A stretch of DNA of 64,000 bases from JABDIY01 sp963803845 (GCA_963803845.1 CAWDNZ010000005.1:1798001-1862000), one strand, 5' to 3'. Shown: positions 52,108 through 60,882, counted from the first letter of the stretch. Numbers and translations: made by a program. The notes: generated from the letters alone by a model not told the origin.

Positions 52108-52662
52108 ATGCCGCTCGTTTCCCGATCGCTGGAGCGCATCCTGTCTTCATCCCTACCCGATGAACTCGTTGCCAGGGCATGCGCCGGTGACGCTGTGGCA
52201 TTCGGAGCAATCGCGCGGATCGTGGACTCGGACCTGCGCGGAGTGGTCTGGGCGGTACTGCGAGATCAACACTCCGTCGACGACGTGATGCAGGTGGCGT
52301 ATGAGAAGGCATTTCGCCAAATCGCCGGGTTCGAGGAGCGGTCCAGCCTGAAGACCTGGTTGCATTCGATTTGTTACCGAACCGCTATCGACCATCTGCG
52401 GTATGAGGGCAGACGCCAACACGAGGACGTGGACACCACCCCGCTGGAATCAGCGCACTCGATTGGCGACGACGTAGCAACCAAAATGGAGTTCGCCGCT
52501 GTCATGAAACGAATGGACCCAGAGACTCGAACGCTTCTCATGCTGACGGCCGGGTTCGGCTATAGCTATGACGAGGTCTCCGAAATCACTGGAATCGCCC
52601 GAGGAACGGTGGCATCCCGGGTAGCGCGAGCAAAAGACAAGATACGGAACGAGACAAAATGA
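52108..52662 (+). CDS. ECF-type RNA polymerase sigma factor
   Basis: A 184-residue sigma factor. Region 2 has Ala-Phe-Arg-Gln-Ile-Ala-Gly-Phe ... Leu-Lys-Thr-Trp-Leu-His-Ser-Ile-Cys-Tyr-Arg-Thr-Ala-Ile-Asp. Region 4 has Gly-Tyr-Ser-Tyr-Asp-Glu-Val-Ser-Glu-Ile-Thr-Gly-Ile-Ala-Arg-Gly-Thr-Val. Its stop overlaps the start of the anti-sigma-like gene as ATGA. Its signal is unknown. Confidence 0.9.
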   Translation: MPLVSRSLERILSSSLPDELVARACAGDAVAFGAIARIVDSDLRGVVWAVLRDQHSVDDVMQVAYEKAFRQIAGFEERSSLKTWLHSICYRTAIDHLRYEGRRQHEDVDTTPLESAHSIGDDVATKMEFAAVMKRMDPETRTLLMLTAGFGYSYDEVSEITGIARGTVASRVARAKDKIRNETK

Positions 52663-53909
52663 ACGACGACGAACTCTCCCGGCGCCTTCGAAACGAGGTC
52701 CCCGATCCAGGGCCGGATTATTGGGACCGGGTGGACGCCACAATCCGCTCCGAGGATCGCCTCCATCAACCCGCGGCGAGCGGTGGTGTGCCGGACCCCC
52801 CGAACCCCCCGGTCGAAAGCGGTCGGCCGATGGAAATGGATCCATCCCTCAGCCGTCCAACGGTCATGAATGCGATAACCCCGCCGGATCCTGTCAAGCC
52901 GTCACGTGGAGGACTCTTCGCCCTAGCAGCTGCGCTCATTCTCATCGCCGGGGCGATCGGAGCGTTCGCCGCTTCCCAAATCTCTGACCGGGACGAGGTG
53001 GCGGTAGCGGTAGATTTCACCACCACAACGAGCCAACCCGACGTCGAGCCACCCGCATCCTCAGAAACCCAGACCACCACCAGCAGCACCATCGCGGCAC
53101 CAACCACAACGGCCGCACCACTGGAAAGTTTCGAGTATCCCAACATCGGCAACGTCGCTTTCTACGACGGGCTGGCGCTGGGCTGGTACAGCGATGGCAG
53201 ATGGATCGAGATGCCTACGGGGCCAGACAGCGACAGCCTGGGACCCCCCAATTTCGACGGAGCTACCCTTCGTTACGTAGGTAAGGATGGAGCAACGGTC
53301 ACGCGGCAGGCCGGACCGTTAAGCGAAGAATGCTCGGATGTCGGCAACATATGGAGCGTGGGTAATGTCGATTCCAGCGATGGGCTGATCGGCACCTCGG
53401 GCGAGTGGGAGCTTCGTCCCCGTCCAGTACAAGAAATTGGAATCGACGATGCCCATCGCCAATCGGTCCGAGAGGTCGTTGAAGCTGCCGGTGTCGCCGA
53501 CCCCGAAATCGTGATCCAGCGAGTCGTGAGGATGGACGTCGAGGGTGATGGCACCAACGAAGTCCTGATCTCGGCCGAGAACATCAGGTCCTCCGATCCG
53601 GATGGGTTCTCCGACCTGCTGGGGCAACCTGAAGGGGCCTATTCGATGGTCCTTCTCCGGCGGGTGACACCTACAGGTGTGGAAACGGTGACCCTCGCTT
53701 CCTACGTTGTCACCGCCGAATTGGCCGACCCCGAGAGTGACTTCAGTGGCTTCATCTCGTACAGTCGACTGGTCGACGTTGCCGATCTGAACGGCGACGG
53801 AACCTACGAAGCGGTCATCTCCAGCGGGTACTACGAAGGTTCGAGCGTCCATATCTACCAACTGGGCGAGAAGCCTTCGAACGCCGCCGCGGCCGGCTGC
53901 GGAGTCTAA
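52659..53909 (+). CDS. Anti-sigma-like single-pass membrane protein
   Basis: A 416-residue protein. The N-terminal 85 residues are cytoplasmic; one membrane helix at about 87-106 (Leu-Phe-Ala-Leu-Ala-Ala-Ala-Leu-Ile-Leu-Ile) is followed by a Thr/Ser-rich linker. An outside domain contains Asp-Val-Glu-Gly-Asp-Gly-Thr-Asn-Glu-Val and Asp-Leu-Asn-Gly-Asp-Gly-Thr-Tyr-Glu, VCBS/FG-GAP-like calcium loops. It overlaps the sigma gene, so it is probably that factor's anti-sigma. No zinc anti-sigma motif (HxxxCxxC) is seen. Confidence 0.65.
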   Translation: MNDDELSRRLRNEVPDPGPDYWDRVDATIRSEDRLHQPAASGGVPDPPNPPVESGRPMEMDPSLSRPTVMNAITPPDPVKPSRGGLFALAAALILIAGAIGAFAASQISDRDEVAVAVDFTTTTSQPDVEPPASSETQTTTSSTIAAPTTTAAPLESFEYPNIGNVAFYDGLALGWYSDGRWIEMPTGPDSDSLGPPNFDGATLRYVGKDGATVTRQAGPLSEECSDVGNIWSVGNVDSSDGLIGTSGEWELRPRPVQEIGIDDAHRQSVREVVEAAGVADPEIVIQRVVRMDVEGDGTNEVLISAENIRSSDPDGFSDLLGQPEGAYSMVLLRRVTPTGVETVTLASYVVTAELADPESDFSGFISYSRLVDVADLNGDGTYEAVISSGYYEGSSVHIYQLGEKPSNAAAAGCGV

Positions 53910-53974
53910 ATCAGCAAACTCTGGGCAGTCCTGCCGATCGAAACGGGCGGGCAACGCGTTAGCCTGCTCTTCTA

Positions 53975-54700
53975 GTGTTCTTGGTCATTCTGGCTGCCGC
54001 AATCGGGACTGCCCTGGGTTTGATACTCCGGGGCGGACGGATCCAGCTCCGCACGGACCTGCGCGCCCTTCCGGCGGTTGCCCTCGGCGCAGTCTTCCTC
54101 GTAGCAGCGGAGTGGTTACCGATCCCCGGCAAAGCAGGGGTGTTCATTGTGGGGACGGCACTGGTGGTGGTTGGCCTGCTGCAGAATCTGCAAGTAAGCG
54201 GGGCTGTGGTTACCTCAATCGGGCTTTTTCTCACCGGATTCGCCGTTCTGGTGAACGGCTATTTACCGCTTCGGACCGAGGCCGCTGAAGCCACCAACAC
54301 CACCGCCAGCGGTCTCCGGCAAGATGAAACCGAAGGCTCCACGCTCGGGATTCTGGGCGACGTAGTCCCGCTCGGGCCCTGGGTGCTCTCCTTCGGCGAC
54401 CTGATCGCAACCGCCGGCGCCTTCATTCTCGGCCGCGACCTCGTCAGGAAGGACGAGCGAATCAGTGCCGATGATTTCCTCGCGCAGTTCACAATCCTCG
54501 ATGAGCCCCATGTGGATCTGAACAAGCTTCGACGCGAACCCGACCCGTCTCGCCCGACGCCGCCAACCATCGACCTTCGAGATCAGCCGGCCCGTCCGCC
54601 GCAGCCAACCATCGACCTTCGAGATCAGCCCGCTCCTCCGCCTCCCACCAAAGCCGATCGTTTCATCCAAATAGAGTCCCGGGATGACCGCCAGTCCTGA
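53975..54700 (+). CDS. DUF5317 family membrane protein
   Basis: A 241-residue protein with four or five helices in the first 165 residues, a typical DUF5317 layout, and a long cytoplasmic tail. The tail repeats Pro-Thr-Ile-Asp-Leu-Arg-Asp-Gln-Pro-Ala twice. Function unknown. GTG start. A 61-bp direct repeat copy begins 20 bp after its stop. Confidence 0.65.
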   Translation: MFLVILAAAIGTALGLILRGGRIQLRTDLRALPAVALGAVFLVAAEWLPIPGKAGVFIVGTALVVVGLLQNLQVSGAVVTSIGLFLTGFAVLVNGYLPLRTEAAEATNTTASGLRQDETEGSTLGILGDVVPLGPWVLSFGDLIATAGAFILGRDLVRKDERISADDFLAQFTILDEPHVDLNKLRREPDPSRPTPPTIDLRDQPARPPQPTIDLRDQPAPPPPTKADRFIQIESRDDRQS

Positions 54701-54719
54701 TCGGGAATGGGGCTTCCGG

Positions 54720-54780
54720 ACCCACGACCTGAAACCGCAGTCACCCACGCCCACCCAACGGGCACCACTGACTGCAGAAC
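54720..54780. repeat. Copy 1 of the 61-bp flanking repeat
   Basis: Matches 55881-55941 at 59 of 61 positions. It contains an inverted repeat, GCAGTCA at 54737-54743 and TGACTGC at 54769-54775, and inside it a smaller CCC-AAC-GGG hairpin. It lies 10 bp beyond the 3' end of the AbiEi/DUF559 gene. An RNA hairpin, protein site or mobile element end are possible. Confidence 0.85.
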
Positions 54781-54789
54781 ATGACACCG

Positions 54790-55719
54790 CTAGCGCGTGG
54801 GAAGGTGACGAGCCAGAACCGACGTTGCACGAGCGGGGTTTCGCACGATGTCCCAATAGGTGAAACGAAGGACCTTCCAGCCAGCCGCGATCAGGTCATT
54901 CTGGCGGCGCAAATCACATTGGAGCTGCTCCGGTGTGGAATGGGCCAACATCGAATCACACTCCACCACGATCCCGAGGCTTGGCCACGCGAAATCTACG
55001 AAGTAGAGCCTTCCCTCATATGCGATTGGATGCTGGGCGATCGGCGGAGGAAAGCCTGCATCGCTGAACAGTCGCCTGGCGACCTTCTCATAGGAGTTCA
55101 GCGGTCGACCAAAGCGCTCGGGATCCCGGTCGGCCAACACGCCCAGGACCCGACGGACGCCTCGCTTGCCCCGCCGCGCCATCTGGGCCAAACGAAGGGC
55201 AAGGTCATCGGTTGTGAACGCTCCCTGGCTCTCGCCCCAGGTCACCTGCTGTCCAATTACCTTGTCGTCCAGATAAGGGCTTGAGTCGATCACAGATCGC
55301 ATCGGAGTCGTGACACGAATTCGACCGGTTCTCACAACGTCACCGGGGCGAAGATCTTTCACTTGGTGACTCTGAATGTGCGGAGATCGGCACCTCATCC
55401 CGTTGGGTCCATAGAGCTGGATTCGGCCATTCGATCCTCCCGGCATGTTCCACAACCGCAAAGCCGAGATGCCACCGATCGCATGGTTTTCCGTACCGAT
55501 CATGTTGGCGAGATGAACTGCATCAGAGAAGTCGAAGAGGCCGTTCGTGGTTCGATAGATCCCGCGGTGGTGTCGATAAAGAAGGCCCTCGGTGTTCCAG
55601 CGGGAGGTAGTTGATGCCGGCACGCCGAGCAGCTTGAGGTCGGCACTAGTGACAAAGCCGTTCTGTCGATCAGCAAAGTGACGTACGCGGGCAAAACGAT
55701 TGAGGTGGGGAAGAGACAT
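54790..55719 (-). CDS. AbiEi-like N-terminal domain fused to a DUF559 endonuclease-like domain
   Basis: A 309-residue protein. Residues 1-60 (Phe-Ala-Asp-Arg-Gln-Asn-Gly-Phe-Val-Thr ... Val-Pro-Ala-Ser-Thr-Thr-Ser-Arg-Trp) are the winged-helix start of AbiEi-type antitoxins; the middle (Ile-Gly-Gly-Ile-Ser-Ala-Leu) is its C-terminal part. The last 110 residues hold a DUF559 (VSR-like) nuclease domain with Tyr-Phe-Val-Asp-Phe-Ala-Trp, Val-Val-Glu-Cys-Asp and Trp-Lys-Val-Leu-Arg-Phe. No AbiEii toxin is adjacent. It is bracketed by near-identical direct repeats. Confidence 0.75.
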   Translation of the reverse strand: MSLPHLNRFARVRHFADRQNGFVTSADLKLLGVPASTTSRWNTEGLLYRHHRGIYRTTNGLFDFSDAVHLANMIGTENHAIGGISALRLWNMPGGSNGRIQLYGPNGMRCRSPHIQSHQVKDLRPGDVVRTGRIRVTTPMRSVIDSSPYLDDKVIGQQVTWGESQGAFTTDDLALRLAQMARRGKRGVRRVLGVLADRDPERFGRPLNSYEKVARRLFSDAGFPPPIAQHPIAYEGRLYFVDFAWPSLGIVVECDSMLAHSTPEQLQCDLRRQNDLIAAGWKVLRFTYWDIVRNPARATSVLARHLPTR

Positions 55720-55834
55720 TGATCGCTCCGTTTCCAGGGTGGGTTTCGGTGGAGCGACGCTGGCTCAAGCGGTCACACGCTCGACTGGAGCGGACCAAAC
55801 GGCCAGCCTACCTACTGGTGGGAGGGCCAGCTAT

Positions 55835-55877
55835 CTGCAGTCAGCCACGCCCACCCAGCGGGTACCACTGACTGCAG
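55835..55877. repeat. Copy 2 of the flanking repeat, with a perfect inverted repeat
   Basis: CTGCAGTCAG at 55835-55844 and CTGACTGCAG at 55868-55877 are exact complements; one further base pair extends the arms to 11 bp. Between them lies a short ACCC-AGC-GGGT hairpin. This is the best-preserved stem of the three copies. It is about 115 bp upstream of the AbiEi/DUF559 start. Confidence 0.85.
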
Positions 55878-55880
55878 AAC

Positions 55881-55941
55881 ACCCACGCCCTGAAACCGCA
55901 GTCACCCATGCCCACCCAACGGGCACCACTGACTGCAGAAC
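55881..55941. repeat. Copy 3 of the flanking repeat
   Basis: Differs from copy 1 (54720-54780) at two positions. It follows copy 2 after 3 bp and ends 7 bp before the stop of the hydrolase gene at 55948. The distance between copies 1 and 3 is exactly 1161 bp. Confidence 0.85.
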
Positions 55942-55947
55942 GCCCGC

Positions 55948-57096
55948 TTACACCGGGACCGCGGCGAGTGTGGTCCAGGTTTGGGGGGCCGCGCCACCGG
56001 GAGCCCCGGTGTCGGGATGCCAGTACTCAGCAAAGCCGCCGGCGTCGGCGGAAGCCCGGAGCGATGCCATCAACGCGTCAGCCACATCGTTCCTGCCCGC
56101 CCGGCGGCCGGCCACCGCTAGGAGGTACGTGAGTTGGGGCCAGCTAGGCCCCCGCCAGTAGGTGTTCGGATCGAACGACGGCTCATCCCGATGAACCCCG
56201 CAGGGACCAAAGGCTGCTCCGTACGCGGCCGGGTCGAGCAAGTCATCGAAGGCTTGATCACGCGGGTCGACGAGCACCGGCAGCAGCCCGTCGAGCGTTC
56301 GAACCCGGCCGGAACCGGCATCGGCATCGGTCCAGGTGCGAAGCGAAGGGTCCCATCGATCGGCGATTGCGGCGACAAGCCGCGCCGCGTGCGCCCTCCA
56401 AGATTCACCGGCGGCCCCGACCGACAAGAGTTCGATCGCATTCCAAGCGAGCAGCGCATTGAAGCCCAACGATGGAACCTGGAATGCCGAAGAGCCGACG
56501 GGAAATCCAGACGGGGGTTCGAAGCGGAGTGCATCCACCAGGTCCAATTTGACGCGCCGCCACCGCTCGCGCTCAAAGCCGCCCGGACACCAGTCGTCCC
56601 AGCGAGCCGAATCATCGCATCCTGTTTCCCACGGATGGAGGACACAGACGAGGCCCGCAACGGTGGGCCGTCCAGTCATCAGATGAGCGATGCCCCATTC
56701 CGCTCGCCGCAATAGATCGTCATCTACGGCGAGTCCGGCCCGTATTGCCGCGGCCAAGGCGTGACCGAACATCGGCGGCTGCGTAATGGTCGACACGCCG
56801 GGACGACCCCAGAAGTCGGCGTGGACAGCCGGTTTGTCCCAATAGGTCATATGCGGAACAAATCCGGAGGACTGGTCCTGATTGGCCAACGCCGAGCGAA
56901 GCTCAACCACCCCTCGCTGGTCGCCGAAAGAAGACCAGGCCACCGAGTGAAAACAAGAGTCCCATAGCCATTGGTGTGGGTAGACCACCCGGTTCGGCAC
57001 ACAGAATCCCGGTTTCTCCTGCCATGCCTCTTCCAGCACCGCACGACAACGGTTGGAAAGATCTTCGGCTGGGCCGCGTTGGGGTTCTACGTCCAC
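55948..57096 (-). CDS. GH63-like glycoside hydrolase (glucosyl/mannosylglycerate hydrolase type)
   Basis: About 382 residues of an alpha/alpha-barrel enzyme. Gln-Trp-Leu-Trp-Asp-Ser-Cys-Phe, His-Pro-Trp-Glu-Thr-Gly-Cys-Asp-Asp-Ser, Tyr-Trp-Arg-Gly-Pro-Ser-Trp-Pro and Glu-Tyr-Trp-His-Pro-Asp are typical of GH63 and of mycobacterial glucosylglycerate hydrolase. Such enzymes release sugar from compatible solutes. GTG at 57096 is chosen because it does not overlap the divergent glycosyltransferase start; longer starts to 57195 overlap it. Confidence 0.75.
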   Translation of the reverse strand: MDVEPQRGPAEDLSNRCRAVLEEAWQEKPGFCVPNRVVYPHQWLWDSCFHSVAWSSFGDQRGVVELRSALANQDQSSGFVPHMTYWDKPAVHADFWGRPGVSTITQPPMFGHALAAAIRAGLAVDDDLLRRAEWGIAHLMTGRPTVAGLVCVLHPWETGCDDSARWDDWCPGGFERERWRRVKLDLVDALRFEPPSGFPVGSSAFQVPSLGFNALLAWNAIELLSVGAAGESWRAHAARLVAAIADRWDPSLRTWTDADAGSGRVRTLDGLLPVLVDPRDQAFDDLLDPAAYGAAFGPCGVHRDEPSFDPNTYWRGPSWPQLTYLLAVAGRRAGRNDVADALMASLRASADAGGFAEYWHPDTGAPGGAAPQTWTTLAAVPV

Positions 57097-57118
57097 ACAG
57101 GCAAGACTGCCACCTATG

Positions 57119-58183
57119 GGAACGATTGCATTGCTCTCGTTTCGACTTGGAGGCACCGACGGTGTCTCGGTAGTCGCCGACCGTTGGTCCACCATTCTAA
57201 GATCGCACGGCTGGGACGTAGTCTCGGTGGCCGGTGACGGTCCCGTTGATCGGATCGTTTCCGGGCTAGGCCTGGATCACGCCACACCGCCAGCCGCCGA
57301 AGACTTGGAGCGGGCTCTTGGCGACGTCGATGTGGTGGTCGTGGAGAACCTCCTCACGATCCCCATGAATCTGTCGGCCAGCACGGTGGTTGCAGAGGTT
57401 CTCCGGGGTCGCCCCGCACTCATCCACCACCATGATCCACCGTGGCAACGTCGTCGGTTCGAACACATCACGGCGCTCCCGGTGGATGATCCGCAGTGGC
57501 GCCATGTCACCATCAACCGGCTGACCGAGCGGCAGTTCGCCGAACGCGGTATGCAGACAACCACCATCTACAACCCGTTCGATTCGGCAGCGACGCCATG
57601 TGATGGGAGGGTGGAACGAACCCGAATCTTGAGTGGTCTGGGGGTGGACTCTCAGGACACAGTTCTTGTGTCGCACCCCGTGCGGGCGATCGAACGAAAG
57701 AACGTTCCGGAGGCGCTCGGCATCTGCGCTTCGATCCAGCTAGACCTCAACCGGCCGGTGGTGTACTGGCTGCCTGGACCGGCCGAAGAAGGCTACGCCC
57801 CCCAAATGGCTGAGCTGGAGCGAACCGCTCCCATACAGATCAGCCGACTTGCTCCAACCTCGATGGCGGAGCTGTACGGAGCAAGTGATCTGGTGGTCTT
57901 CCCCAGTACATGGGAGGGGTTCGGCAACGTACCGGTGGAGGCATCGATCCACCGCAAGCCGGTCGTTGTTGGCCGCTACCCCGTGGCCGAGGAGCTGCAA
58001 CGCTTGGGATTTCGGTGGCTCCACGTTGAGGATCAGGCTCGCATTTCGACGATTCTCCTCGACCCGGCCGCCTATGATGAAGACGCCGCCCACAACCATG
58101 CGGTAGTCCGTGAGTTTCTGAGTATGAAAGTGGTGGGCGATCAAGTGAGAAAACTATTCGAGGAAGCGGGATGGCGCCCATGA
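57119..58183 (+). CDS. GT4-family glycosyltransferase
   Basis: A 354-residue GT-B protein. The N-terminus Leu-Leu-Ser-Phe-Arg-Leu-Gly-Gly-Thr-Asp-Gly-Val matches the acceptor-domain loop. The donor site is shown by Val-Ser-His-Pro-Val-Arg-Ala-Ile-Glu-Arg-Lys-Asn and by Pro-Ser-Thr-Trp-Glu-Gly-Phe-Gly-Asn-Val-Pro-Val-Glu-Ala (the EX7E motif). The donor sugar cannot be told. Its divergent neighbour is a sugar-glycerate-type hydrolase, so both may handle a compatible solute. The ATG at 57119 is used; a GTG 66 bases upstream is in frame. Confidence 0.85.
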   Translation, partial: GTIALLSFRLGGTDGVSVVADRWSTILRSHGWDVVSVAGDGPVDRIVSGLGLDHATPPAAEDLERALGDVDVVVVENLLTIPMNLSASTVVAEVLRGRPALIHHHDPPWQRRRFEHITALPVDDPQWRHVTINRLTERQFAERGMQTTTIYNPFDSAATPCDGRVERTRILSGLGVDSQDTVLVSHPVRAIERKNVPEALGICASIQLDLNRPVVYWLPGPAEEGYAPQMAELERTAPIQISRLAPTSMAELYGASDLVVFPSTWEGFGNVPVEASIHRKPVVVGRYPVAEELQRLGFRWLHVEDQARISTILLDPAAYDEDAAHNHAVVREFLSMKVVGDQVRKLFEEAGWRP

Positions 58184-58458
58184 GCGTGTCCGGCCACAAA
58201 AAGACCAGCGCCGATCCCGTTCGAGCCCAACGCGAAAAAGTCCGCACTTGGGTCAGCTACGGCATTCGGTCCGGCACAGCGTTCTTCGGGCTCGCCACCA
58301 CCATTCTCATCATGGGTTTGCTGTTGGGGCTGAACGATGTGGTCACCGGGCTCGTCCTCGGGTGCATCATTCTGGGCTCCATTGCGCTTGCGCCGGCCAT
58401 GGTCTTCCACTACGGCGTGAAGGCAGCCGACCGCGAGGACCGGGCCACCGGCCGCTGA
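58180..58458 (+). CDS. Small two-helix membrane protein
   Basis: A 92-residue protein. A basic N-terminal stretch precedes two hydrophobic helices (about 35-55 and 60-80). It overlaps the glycosyltransferase stop as ATGA, so it may be co-expressed with it. No family recognised. Confidence 0.6.
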   Translation: MSVSGHKKTSADPVRAQREKVRTWVSYGIRSGTAFFGLATTILIMGLLLGLNDVVTGLVLGCIILGSIALAPAMVFHYGVKAADREDRATGR

Positions 58459-58471
58459 GGTTCTTTGTGTC

Positions 58472-59134
58472 ATGACCTCATCCTCTGATGCTCGCCACAA
58501 CGTGTCGCTCCACCCCAGCGGTTCACCGTCCGATGGTGGTCAGGCGACGACCGGCACTCGCCTGCCTGCCGCGGAACGTCGCGAACAGCTGTTGGCGGTT
58601 GGACGACAGGTGTTCGCCGAAACGGGCTTCCACGGTTCGGCGATGAGCGCGGTCGCCGAACGCGCCGGTGTCACCAAACCCGTGCTCTACCAGCACTTCG
58701 ACAACAAGCGCGCTCTGTACGGAGCCATTTTGTCCGAGGTTGGCGAACGCCTCGAGCAGGCGGTGTTCAGTGCGGTGATGGCGGCCACTACCGGTCGAGA
58801 ACAGGTCTTTGCCGGTGTTGACGCGGCGGTGCAATTCGTTGCCCAGAATCCTTACGGCTTCCAGATTTTGCTGGCAGCCAAGAACTCCACCGACGATGAA
58901 TGGCGGGGCTTGGCCCACCGCTGGCGGCAGTCGATGGCCACCCAGATCGCCGCTCTGATCGTGGTGGAGGGCATGCTGCCCGCCCACCAGGAGGCACTGG
59001 CCTACGGCGTGGTGGGAATGGTGGAGTCGATGATGGGGAGCTGGTTGGACGCAGAGAACCCGGCCTTGGATGCCGCCTCGCTCAGCGCCGATCTCGCCGC
59101 TCTCGCCTGGTCCGGCCTCCGCGGCCTCAGCTAA
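58472..59134 (+). CDS. TetR-family transcriptional regulator
   Basis: A 220-residue protein. Residues 32-80 form the TetR DNA-binding domain: Arg-Arg-Glu-Gln-Leu-Leu-Ala-Val, Gly-Phe-His-Gly-Ser-Ala-Met, Gly-Val-Thr-Lys-Pro-Val-Leu-Tyr-Gln-His-Phe. The ligand domain is helical with no motif that reveals the inducer. A Ser-rich N-terminal extension of about 28 residues is present. Confidence 0.88.
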   Translation: MTSSSDARHNVSLHPSGSPSDGGQATTGTRLPAAERREQLLAVGRQVFAETGFHGSAMSAVAERAGVTKPVLYQHFDNKRALYGAILSEVGERLEQAVFSAVMAATTGREQVFAGVDAAVQFVAQNPYGFQILLAAKNSTDDEWRGLAHRWRQSMATQIAALIVVEGMLPAHQEALAYGVVGMVESMMGSWLDAENPALDAASLSADLAALAWSGLRGLS

Positions 59135-59167
59135 ATCCCGCCCTCTCCCGGGGGGTAGTCTCGGGGG

Positions 59168-60082
59168 GTGCGCATAATTCTGACCGGGGCCAGTGGTTTC
59201 GTTGGCTGCAACATCGCCAAAGTCATGACCGATCGCCATGGCGACGACGTCTTCGCCGAGCGGGTCGACATGACCAACCGGACCGAGATCCAAGCCCATA
59301 TTGACGAACATGAGCCCGACGCCATCGTTCACTGCGCCATCCTCAACGATTGGGATCTCATGTACGCGGACCGCCGCCTGGCGTGGGACTCTTACGTCGG
59401 CGCCACCCGTAACTACATGCTCGCTGCCGAGGAACGCGGGATCCCTTGCGTCTTGGTCAGCACCGACTTCGTCTTCGATGGCACCCGAGGCAACTACGCC
59501 GAAGACGATGTCCCCAACCCGATCAACTTCTATGGCTTTCTCAAAGCGGCATCGGAAGTGGTGGCGTTGGAACACAACGGCATCGTTGCCCGCGTCAGCG
59601 GTGTCAACGGACAGCACTGGGCCCGGCCAACCACACCCCGAGCGCAAGATCCCGGATTTGGCTACTTCGTAGCCTCATTGGTCGATGCCCTGGAGGTCGG
59701 GAAGACCTTCACCGTCTGGGAAGGCCCCGAACTCAACACCCGGGCGTCGCCGTCGCTGGCTTCGATGTGCGGGGAAGTGATCCGCACTGCCGCCGCCACT
59801 CCGGGAACGGCTGGATCCATTTTCCACTGCTGCGGGTCCGAAGCGGTGACCCGTCGCGAACTGGCCGAGGCTACCTGCGAGGTATTCAGCCTCGATCCCG
59901 GTTTGCTTCAGTTTGGCCCCGCCCCAGCATCGGAACTGGAGGGCAAACGTTTCCCGCATGACAGTTCGCTGTCGGCGGTGGCGACCAGCGAACGCCTCGG
60001 CACACCCTTGCCCACCGTCGAGGAACTCTTGAAAGGCTTCCTTCACGAACGGGCCACCGGACAACTGGCGGACCTTCACTGA
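59168..60082 (+). CDS. NAD-dependent epimerase/reductase (RmlD-like SDR)
   Basis: A 304-residue extended short-chain dehydrogenase. The N-terminal nucleotide site is Leu-Thr-Gly-Ala-Ser-Gly-Phe-Val-Gly-Cys. Ser-Thr-Asp-Phe-Val-Phe-Asp-Gly and the Tyr-Gly-Phe-Leu-Lys (YxxxK) motif are the active site. Resembles dTDP-4-dehydrorhamnose reductases. Substrate not known. GTG start. Its stop TGATG overlaps the next gene by one base. Confidence 0.8.
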   Translation: MRIILTGASGFVGCNIAKVMTDRHGDDVFAERVDMTNRTEIQAHIDEHEPDAIVHCAILNDWDLMYADRRLAWDSYVGATRNYMLAAEERGIPCVLVSTDFVFDGTRGNYAEDDVPNPINFYGFLKAASEVVALEHNGIVARVSGVNGQHWARPTTPRAQDPGFGYFVASLVDALEVGKTFTVWEGPELNTRASPSLASMCGEVIRTAAATPGTAGSIFHCCGSEAVTRRELAEATCEVFSLDPGLLQFGPAPASELEGKRFPHDSSLSAVATSERLGTPLPTVEELLKGFLHERATGQLADLH

Positions 60083-60861
60083 TGCTCGATATCGATGCGC
60101 TGGTGGTCACCGACATCGTGGTGAATGCGTCGGTCCAGGCGTTGGCGCTCTTCCGCACCAATGGCGTCGACGTCCACAACAAACTGGTTGACGGCTTCGA
60201 TCCCGTCACCCACGCCGATCGCATGGTCGAAACAATCCTCCGCACTGAGCTCCATGAGCTCGTTGGTGACCTGCCGGTGATCGGTGAAGAGGGAGGAACA
60301 ACCGGCGACCCGTCGAAGGGATTTGCCTGGATTATCGATCCCATCGACGGGACCAGGGCGTTCATCAGCGGGCAGCCCCAGTGGGGCACGTTGCTGGGGC
60401 TACTTCACGACGGCCATCCCATCGGCGGCTGGTTGCATCTGCCCGTGCTTCGCGAGACGTTCTGGGCGCATGGGGACAGCTTCGGGGTCCGCTCCCCTAC
60501 CACCACGCGCTTTGGCACGAGCGAATGCACCAAGATTGCAAATGCGATTATGCTCTCCACCGATCCAGGCATGTTCGCAGGCGAACTGGAGAATGCTTTC
60601 GCCCGCGTTGTAGAAGCCGTTCGTCTGACTCGCTACAGCGGCGACTGCCACAACTACGGACTGCTGGCGAGTGGCGACGTGGATCTGGTGGTCGAGAACC
60701 AGATGCAGCCCTATGACATCCTTCCCCTTGTGCCGATCATCCTGGCAGCGGGCGGCATCGTGACCGACCACCACGGGGCACCGGTCCTCACCGGCGGCAG
60801 CGTGGTTGCGGCAGCTACGCCACAGCTGCATACGCAGGCGCTGGACATTTTGAACTCATAG
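60082..60861 (+). CDS. Inositol monophosphatase-family phosphatase (HisN-like)
   Basis: A 259-residue protein. Gly-Glu-Glu-Gly-Gly and Ile-Asp-Pro-Ile-Asp-Gly-Thr are the metal-binding motifs, and Tyr-Asp-Ile-Leu-Pro-Leu (WD variant) follows near the C-terminus. Family members remove phosphate from inositol-1-phosphate, histidinol phosphate or PAP. Translational coupling with the SDR gene suggests a sugar-phosphate pathway. Which substrate is used is unknown. Confidence 0.8.
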   Translation: MLDIDALVVTDIVVNASVQALALFRTNGVDVHNKLVDGFDPVTHADRMVETILRTELHELVGDLPVIGEEGGTTGDPSKGFAWIIDPIDGTRAFISGQPQWGTLLGLLHDGHPIGGWLHLPVLRETFWAHGDSFGVRSPTTTRFGTSECTKIANAIMLSTDPGMFAGELENAFARVVEAVRLTRYSGDCHNYGLLASGDVDLVVENQMQPYDILPLVPIILAAGGIVTDHHGAPVLTGGSVVAAATPQLHTQALDILNS

Positions 60862-60882
60862 CCATCCCAGCCCCCGAGCGCT

